A DNA stretch of 60,000 nucleotides from UBA1206 sp045600105 (GTDB lineage: Bacteria > Bacillota > Clostridia > Oscillospirales > CAG-382). This document shows positions 47,199 to 56,371 of the stretch, piece after piece (position 1 is the first letter of the stretch; each line of letters begins with the position of its first letter). The notes beneath the pieces were generated by a model. It saw only the letters and a program-made list of their open reading frames with translations. It did not search any database and was not told where the DNA came from. The position numbers and the translations under genes are program-made. The stretch covers positions 1 through 60,000 of the forward strand of contig JAZRXG010000030.1 of assembly GCA_045600105.1 (NCBI GenBank), given 5' to 3'.

Positions 47199-49622
47199 TT
47201 AGTAATTAAGATCGCCCTTTGCGCAGATATCAGCCCATTCAGCGTCGTTATAGAGGAAATCCATAAGACGGAGTCCGCCGAAGTCGTACATAATGTTGTA
47301 TTCATCAGTGTAGTATTTGACCTGTTTGGACATCATGAAGCTTGCGGTAGAGTTGCAGAGAGGAATACGATAATAAGTCTTGAGGAACATTTCTTCAAGC
47401 TGAGCGGTGATGGAAAGCTTGACGGAGAAGTCAGCTTCGGCGAATTCGCCGTTGCCGATGAGAGCGCCGGACCATTCGTAGCAGGTCTTGGTGACGTCTT
47501 TGCCGTCAACTTTGAGGGTCCACTTTTCGGTCTTGGGATCCCAGCAGCCGGCTTCGTTGATGTCGTACTGGTCGGGGTCCATGTAAACCTGGAAGTTACG
47601 GAACGGATAGAAGGCAGCGCCGCCCCATGCGCCGTAACCGATAGCGAATTCGCCCTTGGGAACGTCGCCGTAACGGTCGGTGATGTTGCCGATGCCTTCG
47701 AAGGTGATCTTGCCGAAATCGGAGCCTTCAGCCGCAGCTGCGATGAATTCGTTGAGCATAGCTATGAGCGCGTTATCGGAAGACTGAAGAGCGCCTTTAG
47801 CCCAGCCGATTCTGATGACGATGTCTTCGCCCTTGGTGTAGAGACCGTCAGCGATGAGTTCGGCTGCAGCGGTCTTCATAAGCTCTTTGGCTTCGGTAAG
47901 GTTGTAGCCGCTGATGGACTTATAAGCGTCTTTGAGGGTAGCGTAAGCCTTGCCTTCGCCGTATTCAACACCGTAGAGGTTGCAGATAGCCTGCATAGCT
48001 TCGTCGGAGTTTCTGTAGGAGGAGGTAGGATCGTTGTAAACGTCGTAGAAGTAGAGGTTGTTCATGGTGTAGTAAGCGGGTTTGTAGCCGCCGGTGGGTT
48101 CCACGAATTTTTCTCTGTCGATGGCAAGGGACATGGCTTTGCGGAAGTTGGTGTTGGAAAGAACAACGGAGTTCTTGTTGCCCTTGGAGTTATCCATTTC
48201 TTTGAGGGCTTCAAGGCCGGTGTTGAAGAAGAAGGACATGGTGTAGGTTTCGTCTACCTTATAGAGGTAGTCGGAAGTGCCGTAGGTGGTAAGATCGTCG
48301 CCTTCGGGGGTCCAGTCGGTGAGGTCGCCCTTGAGGAAAGCTTCTTTGGAGGCTTCAACGGTCATAACGTCGATGACGATCTTGGTAGCTTTGTACTGCT
48401 GAACGGTCTTGCCGTCAACTTTGAAGTTGGTGTAGGAAACGAGATAACCGTCGTCCTGTTTTTCATAGCCGAACCAGTTTTCGTTCTGAACGAAAACGAT
48501 CTGCTTGTCGTCCTGGAGGGATTCGATCTTATAAGGACCGTAGGACATGGAGGTTTCTTTGGAAGTGCCGTATTTGGTGGTAACAAGTTCACCGGTGGTG
48601 TCCTTGTTTTCTTCATAAAGTTTTTCGTAAACGAGCCAGGTGGAGGTGCAGGAGGTGAGGAAGTAGTTGAAATCGATGTAGGTAGCGTTGACGTAACGGA
48701 TGGTGTAGTCGTCAACCTTGTAGCAGCCTACGATCTCGTCGTACTTGGAAGCGTAGTCTTCATCATAGAATTCGTTTTCGACGCAGACGTAAGGAACGCC
48801 GTAAGAACCGTCGAAATAAGCGCTGTAGCCTTCCCAGATGGAAACACCGGAGAAAGCGTCGCCTACGGATTCACCGTAAACGGTATCGTCGAGGAAGGAA
48901 ACGTACTGAGGAGCAGCGTTGCCTTCAGCGTCAACGTAAGTGCCGTCAACGCCCCAGAAATCGAAGCAGTCGAAGTAAACGTCTTTGCCGTCTGCGAGAA
49001 GAGCGGCAGCTTCATCAAGAGAGATCTCGTTGTAAATGGACTTGGAAAGAGCGTTGTAGTATTTTGCGCCGCCCGCAACCGCGGATTCGCCGCTCCAGTA
49101 AAGGTTGGAACGGTAGTTCTTCATCTTCGGGTCAAGAAGCTGCTTCATGGAGTAAACGTAGTTGTCGGCAGTGATCTTTTCGCCGTTTTCCCATTTTGCG
49201 TTGGGGTTGAGCTTGATTTCGAAAACGTAGCCTGCATCGGTGGTTTCGGCAGTTTTGCCGGACTGGAGAGCAACACCGTATTTGGTGAGGTCTGCCTGGT
49301 TGTCTTTGGTAACGTCTTTGATCTCGGTAGCCATTTCATAGATCCACTGGTATACGCCGTCCTCGGAATTGAGGATGGACATAGTGCAGAACGGAGAAGA
49401 AATGTAGGACTGGATGGCGTCATCGGCGTTGGTTTCCCAGGTGTGGGGGTTCCAGTTGTTGCCGAGAGCGGTAGTGGAAGTTTTGTAAGTGAAGTCGCCG
49501 CGTTTTGCTTCGGGAAGATCTTCTCCGCTGTCTTCGCTGCAGCTTGCGAGAACCGCTACGACAGCAAATACCATGCAGAGAGCAAGAACTGCGGAAAGCA
49601 TTCTTTTGAATGTTTTGCTCAT
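47199..49622 (-). CDS. oppA: Oligopeptide-binding lipoprotein OppA, enlarged
   Basis: An 807-residue solute-binding lipoprotein (SBP_bac_5 type). The signal MSKTFKRMLSAVLALCMVF leads to lipobox LASC with Cys28. Domain signatures include NNWNPHTW, the WENGEKITADNYVYSMKQLLDP block, DYTIRYV, and MSLAIDREKFV. Usual members have 500-600 residues; the extra length is spread over the Tyr/Asp-rich middle. The start at 49622 is chosen for its GGAG and signal peptide; the longer frame upstream has no signal. The large size matches the large outer loop of OppC. It is the first gene of the operon. Confidence 0.93.
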   Translation of the reverse strand: MSKTFKRMLSAVLALCMVFAVVAVLASCSEDSGEDLPEAKRGDFTYKTSTTALGNNWNPHTWETNADDAIQSYISSPFCTMSILNSEDGVYQWIYEMATEIKDVTKDNQADLTKYGVALQSGKTAETTDAGYVFEIKLNPNAKWENGEKITADNYVYSMKQLLDPKMKNYRSNLYWSGESAVAGGAKYYNALSKSIYNEISLDEAAALLADGKDVYFDCFDFWGVDGTYVDAEGNAAPQYVSFLDDTVYGESVGDAFSGVSIWEGYSAYFDGSYGVPYVCVENEFYDEDYASKYDEIVGCYKVDDYTIRYVNATYIDFNYFLTSCTSTWLVYEKLYEENKDTTGELVTTKYGTSKETSMSYGPYKIESLQDDKQIVFVQNENWFGYEKQDDGYLVSYTNFKVDGKTVQQYKATKIVIDVMTVEASKEAFLKGDLTDWTPEGDDLTTYGTSDYLYKVDETYTMSFFFNTGLEALKEMDNSKGNKNSVVLSNTNFRKAMSLAIDREKFVEPTGGYKPAYYTMNNLYFYDVYNDPTSSYRNSDEAMQAICNLYGVEYGEGKAYATLKDAYKSISGYNLTEAKELMKTAAAELIADGLYTKGEDIVIRIGWAKGALQSSDNALIAMLNEFIAAAAEGSDFGKITFEGIGNITDRYGDVPKGEFAIGYGAWGGAAFYPFRNFQVYMDPDQYDINEAGCWDPKTEKWTLKVDGKDVTKTCYEWSGALIGNGEFAEADFSVKLSITAQLEEMFLKTYYRIPLCNSTASFMMSKQVKYYTDEYNIMYDFGGLRLMDFLYNDAEWADICAKGDLNY

Positions 49623-49671
49623 TGATCGTATTCTCCTTTTATTTTTTTTGCAACATTTTATAAATATCCTG

Positions 49672-49710
49672 CACATCGGACAAACTCCACCGATTCGCCT
49701 GTCCGATGTG
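49672..49710 (-). promoter_or_regulatory. Long-armed hairpin in the oppA leader
   Basis: CACATCGGACA and TGTCCGATGTG pair over 11 bp around a 17-base loop, between the promoter and the ribosome site. No poly-T follows. It could stabilise the mRNA or bind a regulator; it matches no riboswitch I know. Confidence 0.65.
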
Positions 49711-49734
49711 TCGGCATATTCGAATGTTTCGTGT

Positions 49735-49763
49735 ATTATAACAGATTTTTTTGCGGTTTTCAA
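49735..49763 (-). promoter_or_regulatory. Sigma-A promoter of the opp operon
   Basis: On the minus strand TTGAAA (49758-49763) and TATAAT (49735-49740) are 17 bp apart. The upstream intergenic part (49764-50002) shows no gene or other signal. Confidence 0.85.
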
Positions 49764-50002
49764 GTAAAAACTCAATATTTTTTTGGGGTTTTACAATTAT
49801 TTTACAAACTTTCATTCGTTTTCGGTTTATCGTTTATTCATTATATACGGCGTTTAACATTCCGGCTGTCGGAGCAGAACGTCATTTTCCGCCGATTTCT
49901 GCAAGACGGCGATTCATATTATTCACGTTTCTTTTTTCGTCCCGTCAATATATGACATTCAGAGCCGAATAAAACCCGTTTCGGCACAATATAATGAGCA
50001 AA

Positions 50003-50027
50003 ACCGGCTCACGTGACGTGAACCGGT
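50003..50027 (-). terminator. Terminator downstream of trmK
   Basis: On the minus strand ACCGGTTCACG and CGTGAGCCGGT arms (one G-T pair) enclose TCA, followed by TTTTG. It probably ends the aspartate kinase to trmK transcript. Confidence 0.65.
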
Positions 50028-50085
50028 CCTGCGTTTTGCAAATTATTGCCGTATTTTATCCAAAATCATCCAAAATCGCTGTTTT

Positions 50086-50751
50086 TCAGCCGTGTCTTCC
50101 CCCCGCGATGACTTTTTCGCACCTTTCGGCAAGCGACAGGTCGTCCGACGGGTCGATGCCGCGGATCCTTTTGCCGTTTATCCGTTTTCTTGCCGACGAA
50201 AGCATCTTCGCGCAGTACGCGGCGTAGCCGTCGGTGTCGGCGTCTTCCCTGCCGAGGTAGGTGTCGGAATAGGAGTAACCGGTATTTTCGCCGGTATACG
50301 ACGCGCGCATCACGGCGTAAGCCTTGCCGAGCGACACGCAATGCAGCTCTTTTTCGATGGTGTATCCGTTGTCCCAGAGATAGCGGCGCAGGACTTCGGC
50401 GTTGGTCATGGGCTGAAGCACGAGGGAGCGGAATTTGCCCTTTCCGCGTTCGATTATGTCCGCCATGAGTATTCCGCCCATTCCGCATATCGCGGCGGTG
50501 TCGAACACCCCTTCGACCTTGTCGAATCCGTCGGACAGAATGAACTCCATCCTGTCGGCGACTCCGTATTTTACGGCGTTGTTCCTTGCGCTCTCGAGCG
50601 GCTGCGCGTTGATGTCGGCGGCGGAAGCGTGAACGCATTTTCCGTTCAGCAGAAGCCAGACGGGAAGATAGCCGTGATCGGTGCCGATGTCGATGAAGGT
50701 GCCGCCGGTGACGAGCGACGACGCCGTTTCGAGTCTTTTGTCGAGCTTCAT
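50086..50751 (-). CDS. trmK: tRNA (adenine22-N1)-methyltransferase TrmK
   Basis: A 221-residue class I SAM methyltransferase. The SAM loop is FIDIGTDHGYLPVWLL (about 19-34), the acidic strand is ASAADINAQPLESARNN, and CGMGGILMADII and LQPMTNAEVLRRYL are family-specific. Known members methylate A22 of tRNA in Gram-positives. GGAGTG precedes the start. It lies 1 bp after metH, an unusual pairing that may reflect shared demand for SAM, though this is inference. Confidence 0.92.
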   Translation of the reverse strand: MKLDKRLETASSLVTGGTFIDIGTDHGYLPVWLLLNGKCVHASAADINAQPLESARNNAVKYGVADRMEFILSDGFDKVEGVFDTAAICGMGGILMADIIERGKGKFRSLVLQPMTNAEVLRRYLWDNGYTIEKELHCVSLGKAYAVMRASYTGENTGYSYSDTYLGREDADTDGYAAYCAKMLSSARKRINGKRIRGIDPSDDLSLAERCEKVIAGGRHG

Positions 50752-50752
50752 G

Positions 50753-53110
50753 TCACACTCCGAAAAATTCCCTTGCGTATTTCACCGAGGCGACGGCGTC
50801 TTTGCCGTAAAAATCGGCGCCTATGGACGAGGCGTATTCGGCGTTGAGCACGGCGCCCCCGACCATCACCTTCACGGAAGGCGCTTTTTCGTTCAGCAGT
50901 TTTATGGTCTCCGCCATCGAGGCGACGGTGGTCGTCATCAGCGCGGAAAGCCCCACGAGCTTCGCTCCGCTTTCGGTCACGGCGTCGAGCACGTCCTCGG
51001 GCGGTACGTTCTTGCCGAGGTCGATGACGTCGAATCCGTAGTTTTCGAGCAGCACCTTGACGATATTTTTGCCGATGTCGTGGATGTCGCCCTTGACGGT
51101 GGCGAGTATTATCTTGTTATCGCCCGTTTTTTCGGTCCTGTACGCCGATTTTATCACGTCGAACGACGCTTTGGCGGCGTCGGACGCGTTGAGAAGCTGC
51201 GGCAGATAAATTTTTCCGCTTTCGAATCCCCTGCCGATCTCGTCAAGCGCGGGGATGAGCTCGCCGTTTATCACGTCGAGCGGTTCTTTTTCGGCAAGAA
51301 GACGCGTCGTTATCTCTGCCGAAACGGCGGAAAGTCCGCTCATAACGGCGTCTTTGAGACTTTCGGTCTTGCCTTTGACGGTGTTTTTCTTTTCTTCCGC
51401 CGAAAGGCGGGTATAAAGCCCGAGCTGTCCGTCGTAGCCGTTTTTCACGTAATTGTTGTAAACGAACATGAGCAGCTCGGACGACGGGTTGACGATGCCG
51501 CCGGAAAGTCCCGCCTCGAGCGCCATTCCGAAGAAGGCCGCGTTGATGCGTTCGCGGTTCGGGAGCCCGAACGAGATGTTCGACACGCCGAGAACGGTGG
51601 GGATGCCGAGCTTTTCTTTAATGAGCTTCACGGTCTCGAGCGTGACCGACGCCGCGGACTGCGACACCGCCTGAGTCGTGACGAGAGCGTCGGCGACGAG
51701 GTCGTTTTCGGATATGCCGTATCCGGCAGCGCGTTCAACGATTTTTTCGATGACTCCGAGGCGTTCCTCCGCCGTTTCGGGGATGCCGTTTTCGTCCATT
51801 GCGAGACAGACGACGGCGCCGCCGTATTTTTTCACGAGCGGGAACACGGTGCTCATCGATTTTTCGGTGCCGTTGACCGAGTTGACGAGCGCTTTGCCGT
51901 TGTAAACGCGCAGCGCCCTTTCGAGAGACACGGGGTCTGACGTGTCGATCTGGAGCGGAAGCTCGGTGACGGACTGCAGCGTCGTCACGGCTTTTTCGAG
52001 CGTCGACGCTTCGTCGATGCCGGGGAGCCCCACGTTGACGTCGAGGATGTCGGCGCCGTTTTTCTCTTCGTTCACGCCTTCGCGGAGGATATATTCAAAA
52101 TCGCGGTTCTTCAGCGCCACTTTGAAGAGCGGCTTGCCCGTCGGGTTGATGCGTTCGCCGATGACGAGCGGCTTTTCGCCGAAAAATACGGCTCTGCTCC
52201 GCGACGTGACGATCGTGCGGAGGTCGGTTTCGTGCGGAACGATATTTTCGTTTTTAAGGTATGAAATCGCTTTTATGTGCGTGTCGTCCGTGCCGCAGCA
52301 TCCGCCGACGGCGGAAACGCCGAGCGACACCATCGAAGCGGCTTTGGACGCGAATTCTTCCGCGCCTATATCGAAAACGGCGTGCCCGTTCACGTCGTGC
52401 GGAAGCCCGGCGTTGGCGGAGCACAGGACGGGAACCGTAGCGTGGCGCATGAATTCCGGAAGCAGCTTCAGGAAGCGGTCGGGGCCGTCGCCGCAGTTGA
52501 ATCCGATACCGTCAACGCCCATGCTCTGCAGCATTATCGCGGCGTCGAACATTTCGCCGCCCGTAAAGAGGCGGTCGTCGCTGCCCGGCATCATCGTGAC
52601 GATGACGGGAAGGCTCGTGTTTTCTTTTGCGGCAAGGAGTGCCGCCTTCATTTCGTAAGGGTCGGACATCGTTTCGAAAAGGATGAGGTCGGCGCCCGCT
52701 TTTTCGCCCGCCGTCACCGTTTCGGCAAAGGCGTCGACGGCCTCCTCAAACGGCAGTTCCCCCACGGGAGCAAGCAGTTTTCCGAGAGAGCCGACGGAAA
52801 GCGCGACATACGCTTCCCTGCCGCATTCGGCGACTGCGCTTTTCGCGATGGAGACGGCGGCGTTCACCGTTTCGGCAACGTCAAGACCCGCGTCGTTCAG
52901 CTTGAAGCGGTTCGCGCCGAAGGTGTTGGTGGAAACGACGTCGGCGCCCGCCGCGAGATAGGACGCGGGGACCGACTTCACGTCATCGGGATGCGTGAAG
53001 TTCCATATCTCGGGTATCTCCCCGCCCGAAAGTCCCTTGCGGTGCAGGAACGTTCCGGTGGAGCCGTCGAAGATCATTATTCTTTTTCCGAAAACGTCAG
53101 AAAATCCCAT
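50753..53110 (-). CDS. metH: Cobalamin-dependent methionine synthase, without activation domain
   Basis: A 785-residue enzyme. Domains in order are homocysteine S-methyltransferase (about 1-285, FDGSTGTFL and zinc Cys in GFNCGDG and GGCCGTDD), pterin-binding (about 305-560, IGERINPTGK and DVNVGLPGID), a cobalamin cap, and cobalamin-binding (about 660-785, KGDIHDIGKNIV with the axial His). The 330-residue SAM-reactivation domain of the E. coli enzyme is missing, as in many Clostridia, so a separate reactivating protein must exist outside the window. It sits 3 bp after metF. Confidence 0.95.
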   Translation of the reverse strand: MGFSDVFGKRIMIFDGSTGTFLHRKGLSGGEIPEIWNFTHPDDVKSVPASYLAAGADVVSTNTFGANRFKLNDAGLDVAETVNAAVSIAKSAVAECGREAYVALSVGSLGKLLAPVGELPFEEAVDAFAETVTAGEKAGADLILFETMSDPYEMKAALLAAKENTSLPVIVTMMPGSDDRLFTGGEMFDAAIMLQSMGVDGIGFNCGDGPDRFLKLLPEFMRHATVPVLCSANAGLPHDVNGHAVFDIGAEEFASKAASMVSLGVSAVGGCCGTDDTHIKAISYLKNENIVPHETDLRTIVTSRSRAVFFGEKPLVIGERINPTGKPLFKVALKNRDFEYILREGVNEEKNGADILDVNVGLPGIDEASTLEKAVTTLQSVTELPLQIDTSDPVSLERALRVYNGKALVNSVNGTEKSMSTVFPLVKKYGGAVVCLAMDENGIPETAEERLGVIEKIVERAAGYGISENDLVADALVTTQAVSQSAASVTLETVKLIKEKLGIPTVLGVSNISFGLPNRERINAAFFGMALEAGLSGGIVNPSSELLMFVYNNYVKNGYDGQLGLYTRLSAEEKKNTVKGKTESLKDAVMSGLSAVSAEITTRLLAEKEPLDVINGELIPALDEIGRGFESGKIYLPQLLNASDAAKASFDVIKSAYRTEKTGDNKIILATVKGDIHDIGKNIVKVLLENYGFDVIDLGKNVPPEDVLDAVTESGAKLVGLSALMTTTVASMAETIKLLNEKAPSVKVMVGGAVLNAEYASSIGADFYGKDAVASVKYAREFFGV

Positions 53111-53113
53111 TTT

Positions 53114-53965
53114 TTACCTTTCGATACCCGACATTATCGCGCCCGCGATACGGGGTTTGTTCATCGTGTATATATGTATGTGTCCGAAGCCGTTTGAAAT
53201 AAGCTCGTTTATCTGCTTTACGGCGTAGTCGATGCCCGCTTTTTCCATGTCGGGCGTGTAGCCGTATTTCGCGATTATCGCGGCAAGCTCACTCGGCACG
53301 CGGCTTTTTGAAAGCTCTATCATCTTGCCGATGCGTTCGGCGTTGGTGACGGGCATTATCCCCGCGACGAGCGGCACGTTTATGCCCTTTTTCACGGCGT
53401 TCGACGCGAAATCGTAAAACACCGTGTTGTCGAAAAACATCTGGGTCGTGAGGAATTCGGCGCCGGAGTCGACTTTTATCTTCAGCGCTTCGAGGTCGGC
53501 GTCGGCGCTTTCGGACTCGGGATGTCCCTCGGGATAGCAGGCGCCGCCTACGCAGAAGTCGCCTTTTTCCTTTATTTCCTTCACGAGCTGGCTCGCGTAG
53601 CGGTACTCGTGAGGAAGGACTATCGAGTCGTCCTTGGGTATGTCTCCGCGCAGCGCCAGAATGTTCTCGACGCCGGCTGCTTTTATGTCGTTTATGACGG
53701 AATTGACTTTTTCGTGAGTGGAGGAAACGCAGGTGAGATGAGCGAGCGCCGTCACTCCGTGCGACTGTATCTCTTTGGTCATCTCGACGGTGAACTCGGA
53801 TATGCCGCCGGTGGCGCCGTAGGTGCAGGAAATGAACGAAGGATCGAGCGCCGCGGTCTCGGCAACGACCTGCTTCGCCTCGGGAAGACGTGAGAACATC
53901 TTGGGCGGAAACAGCTCGCACGAAACGGTGACACGGTTTTCCGCGAGTATCTTTGATATTTTCAT
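53114..53965 (-). CDS. metF: Methylenetetrahydrofolate reductase
   Basis: A 283-residue TIM-barrel enzyme supplying methyl-THF to MetH. Motifs are VSCELFPPK near the start, CTYGATGG, HLTCVSSTHE, NILALRGDIP, and TTQMFFDN. GGAG precedes the start. It is directly upstream of metH and downstream of yigZ, separated from the latter by a TTAAGC repeat. Confidence 0.94.
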   Translation of the reverse strand: MKISKILAENRVTVSCELFPPKMFSRLPEAKQVVAETAALDPSFISCTYGATGGISEFTVEMTKEIQSHGVTALAHLTCVSSTHEKVNSVINDIKAAGVENILALRGDIPKDDSIVLPHEYRYASQLVKEIKEKGDFCVGGACYPEGHPESESADADLEALKIKVDSGAEFLTTQMFFDNTVFYDFASNAVKKGINVPLVAGIMPVTNAERIGKMIELSKSRVPSELAAIIAKYGYTPDMEKAGIDYAVKQINELISNGFGHIHIYTMNKPRIAGAIMSGIER

Positions 53966-53986
53966 TGTTTTCTCCTTTCACGTTTT

Positions 53987-54019
53987 GCTTAAGGCTTGAT
54001 GCTTAACGGCTTAAGGCTT
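53987..54019 (-). repeat. Dispersed TTAAGC repeat between yigZ and metF
   Basis: Four units with 7-8-nt spacing (one altered to TCAAG). The yigZ stop codon (54011-54013) lies inside it, and the metF ribosome site starts just after. Unlike the other long copies it has no adjoining hairpin. Confidence 0.72.
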
Positions 54020-54637
54020 TTTCACCGGTCTGTATTCCTCGCCGACGTACTTCGCGGCGGCTTTGCCGTTGGTGAGAGCCGAAACGTCGGCAAACACGGC
54101 GTCAAGCTTTTCGCTCGCGGCGGTAAGGCGGCAGGTGACGGACGAACCGTATTCGGCGTCCTCGACGGTGACGTCGTTCTTTTTATAATAATATGAAAGC
54201 TTCTGATGGTCGGAATAGTCGCATCCGACGGTGAAGACGGCAAAAGGCCGCCATTCGGCTTTGCCCGCTTCGTCCACCGCGGCTTTGGCGGACGCCGTGT
54301 ACGCCCTGACGAGTCCGCCCGCGCCGAGCAGTATGCCGCCGAAATAGCGCGTGACGACGATGACCGCGTCGGTTATGCCCTCCTTGCGGAGGACGTCGAG
54401 CACGGGAAGCCCCGCCGTTCCGTGAGGCTCGCCGTCGTCGGAAAAGCGGCTTATATTGTTGTCGCGCAGGACGTAGGCGTAGACGTTGTGCGTCGCGTCG
54501 GCGTATTTTTTGCGTACCGACGCTATGAAACCGAGCGCTTCCGCCTCGGTTTTTACGGGTCTTGCCGACCCGATGAAGACGGATTTACGCTCGGTAAATT
54601 CTGTGGATGATTCTTTTTCGAGGCTGATATAGCTCAT
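54011..54637 (-). CDS. YigZ/IMPACT-family protein
   Basis: A 208-residue UPF0029 protein. The N-terminal domain shows FIASVRKKYADATHNVYAYVL and SDDGEPHGTAGLPVLDVL. The family-specific VVTRYFGGILLGAGGLVRAYTASA segment (about 102-125) follows, then a C-terminal ferredoxin-like domain. The role is not settled; homologues are linked to translation stress. Its ATG overlaps the aspartate kinase stop (ATGA). The C-terminal Lys-Pro and stop are encoded by an intergenic repeat. Confidence 0.9.
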   Translation of the reverse strand: MSYISLEKESSTEFTERKSVFIGSARPVKTEAEALGFIASVRKKYADATHNVYAYVLRDNNISRFSDDGEPHGTAGLPVLDVLRKEGITDAVIVVTRYFGGILLGAGGLVRAYTASAKAAVDEAGKAEWRPFAVFTVGCDYSDHQKLSYYYKKNDVTVEDAEYGSSVTCRLTAASEKLDAVFADVSALTNGKAAAKYVGEEYRPVKKP

Positions 54638-55959
54638 TTCAGGCAGAATTCGTTGTAGACCGCCTTGATTGCGGCTTCGAAATCGGATTCCGCGACGCCG
54701 ATGATGATATTGATCTCGGAAGAGCCCTGGTCTATCATCTTGACGTTGATGCCCGCGTCGGCTATCGACTTGAATACACGGGACGCGGTACCGGCGTAGT
54801 TGACCATACCTCTGCCGACGACGGCGATGAGCGCAAGGTCGTGTTCGATGGAAATGTGGTCGGGGTTGACCATGCGCGAAAGCTTGTTGAGCAGGAAGCC
54901 TTCGCGGTTTTTGATGTTGGCGGTCTCGACTATGACGGACATCGTGTCGATGCCGGAGGGCAGATGCTCGAAGCATATATTCATATCGTAGAACGCCTGA
55001 AGCACCTTCATGCCGAAACCGACCTCGACGTTCATCATATCTTTTTCAAGATGGACGACCGAGAATCCCTTTTTGCCGGCGATTCCGGTGATGACGGCGG
55101 GATTGGGGCTGTCGGACTCGGGAACGATCATGGTCCCCTCGTCTTCGGGGGCGTTGGTGTTGCGGATGTTGATGGGGATACCGGCGATCTTGACGGGGAA
55201 GATCGCGTCCTCGTGCAGGACGGTGGCGCCCATATACGAAAGCTCGCGGAGCTCACGGTAGGTTATGCTCTTGATGGGGAGCGGGTCCTTGACGATGCGG
55301 GGGTCGCACATGAGGAAGCCCGAAACGTCGGTCCAGTTTTCATAGATGTCAGCCATAACGGCGCGTGCCACGATGGCGCCGGTGACGTCGCTGCCTCCGC
55401 GCGAGAACGTCTTGATCTCTCCGCAGGGGAGCGTGCCGTAGAAGCCGGGAACGACCGCTTTTTCGCACTGGAGCAGTCTCTCGGCCATGAAGAGGTTGGT
55501 CCTGTCGGCGTCGAACGATTTGTCGGGACCGAAGAAGACGACCTCGGCGGCGTCGACGAACTCGTAGCCGAGATAGTTTGCGAGCAGGATGCCGTTGAGG
55601 TATTCGCCGCGGCTCGCGATATAATCTATGGTGCAGCCTTTTTCGAGATTCTTGCCGATGACGCCGAACTCTTTTTCGAGCGTTATCTCAAGACCGAGAC
55701 CGTTTATTATCTCGTCGTATCTCGCCTTTATCTTTGCGAGGGTCTGAGTGTAATCGCCGCCGGAGCATGCCGCGCGGTGGCACTCGATGAGCATGTCGGT
55801 GACCTTGGTGTCGCCGGGGAACGACTTGCCGGGTGCGGAAGGCACGATATAGCGGCGTGTCGGGTCGGCGAGAATGATGGACGCGACCTTTTTGAACTGT
55901 TCGGCGTTCGCGAGCGACGAACCCCCGAATTTGACTACTTTGATAAAATCTGTCTTCAT
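54634..55959 (-). CDS. Aspartate kinase
   Basis: A 441-residue enzyme phosphorylating aspartate, the entry to lysine, threonine and methionine. The ATP motif is KFGGSS (10-15), and the substrate motif is FSRGGSDVTGAIVARAV. Two C-terminal ACT domains (about 290-441) suggest feedback by an end-product. The start at 55959 has GGGAGA upstream and the family N-terminus; the open frame before it is non-homologous. Leading the yigZ-metF-metH-trmK genes, it probably serves methionine or threonine synthesis. No lysine riboswitch is seen in the leader, but a hairpin with a T-tail is. Confidence 0.93.
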   Translation of the reverse strand: MKTDFIKVVKFGGSSLANAEQFKKVASIILADPTRRYIVPSAPGKSFPGDTKVTDMLIECHRAACSGGDYTQTLAKIKARYDEIINGLGLEITLEKEFGVIGKNLEKGCTIDYIASRGEYLNGILLANYLGYEFVDAAEVVFFGPDKSFDADRTNLFMAERLLQCEKAVVPGFYGTLPCGEIKTFSRGGSDVTGAIVARAVMADIYENWTDVSGFLMCDPRIVKDPLPIKSITYRELRELSYMGATVLHEDAIFPVKIAGIPINIRNTNAPEDEGTMIVPESDSPNPAVITGIAGKKGFSVVHLEKDMMNVEVGFGMKVLQAFYDMNICFEHLPSGIDTMSVIVETANIKNREGFLLNKLSRMVNPDHISIEHDLALIAVVGRGMVNYAGTASRVFKSIADAGINVKMIDQGSSEINIIIGVAESDFEAAIKAVYNEFCLK

Positions 55960-55994
55960 TATGATTATCTCCCATGGGATTAGAATTGCGTGTT

Positions 55995-56018
55995 GAAAAA
56001 CGCTTTTCGGGCGTTTTG
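55995..56018 (-). promoter_or_regulatory. Terminator-like hairpin in the aspartate kinase leader
   Basis: On the minus strand AAAACGC and GCGTTTT(T) arms surround CCGAAAA, with a short T-tail, between the promoter and the ribosome site. It could be a weak attenuator; no antiterminator or leader peptide was found. The sequence is close to the hairpin core at 5941 and 20413. Confidence 0.45.
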
Positions 56019-56043
56019 ACAAGGCTTTGATAAATAATGAATA

Positions 56044-56072
56044 ATTGTATCACACACAAAACGAAAATTCAA
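56044..56072 (-). promoter_or_regulatory. Sigma-A promoter of aspartate kinase
   Basis: On the minus strand TTGAAT (56067-56072) and TACAAT (56044-56049) are 17 bp apart. Confidence 0.72.
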
Positions 56073-56132
56073 TAGTTTTTTGAATGTTTTTCGCCCTTTA
56101 CATATATTATATGCCTTTTTTGTCGTTTCGAC

Positions 56133-56161
56133 TTGACAAACGGGAAACAGATTGATATAAT
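56133..56161 (+). promoter_or_regulatory. Perfect consensus sigma-A promoter of tRNA-Arg
   Basis: TTGACA (56133-56138) and TATAAT (56156-56161) are 17 bp apart. The predicted leader of about 130 bases contains a TTAAGC repeat and a hairpin (56222-56248). Confidence 0.88.
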
Positions 56162-56178
56162 TCAAAGGCGGACGAGGG

Positions 56179-56212
56179 AGCCGTTAAGCCGTTAAAGCAT
56201 TAAGCCTTAAGC
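56179..56212 (+). repeat. Dispersed TTAAGC repeat, inverted copy, in the tRNA-Arg leader
   Basis: Four units, in the opposite orientation to the other copies, followed by the hairpin AGATTTTCACG to CGTGAAAATCT (56222-56248) and then AT-rich sequence resembling 12199-12235. This arrangement (repeat, hairpin, tail) is the mirror of that near 28500-28572. Confidence 0.7.
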
Positions 56213-56294
56213 AAAGCGGAAAGATTTTCACGCCGTGCGTGAAAATCTCACCTTGATTTGCGGTTTGCCATTTGCAATTAGATATTTTATATTT

Positions 56295-56371
56295 GTCCTT
56301 GTAGCTCAGCTGGATAGAGCGTTCGCCTCCTAAGCGAAAGGCCCGCGGTTCAAATCCGCGCAGGGACGCCA
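56295..56371 (+). tRNA. tRNA-Arg (anticodon CCU)
   Basis: A 77-base cloverleaf with 7-bp acceptor GTCCTTG/CAGGGAC, D-arm GCTC/GAGC, anticodon arm TTCGC/GCGAA with loop CTCCTAA, T-arm GCGGG-type with GTTCAAATC, and encoded CCA. Bases from the anticodon loop onward (56327) are repeated exactly at 58621-58669, so its 3' half was probably restored by integration of the islet. Confidence 0.96.

Noticed and set aside
47193..49625. Plus-strand open frame of 810 codons over oppA
   Set aside because: Antisense shadow of OppA, with Gly/Val/Phe-rich translation and no start signals.
49623..49775. N-terminal extension of OppA
   Set aside because: It would cross the promoter and leader hairpin; the signal peptide begins at 49622.
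55960..56072. Lysine riboswitch before aspartate kinase
   Set aside because: The leader is only about 80 bases, too short for the lysine aptamer, and lacks its core.
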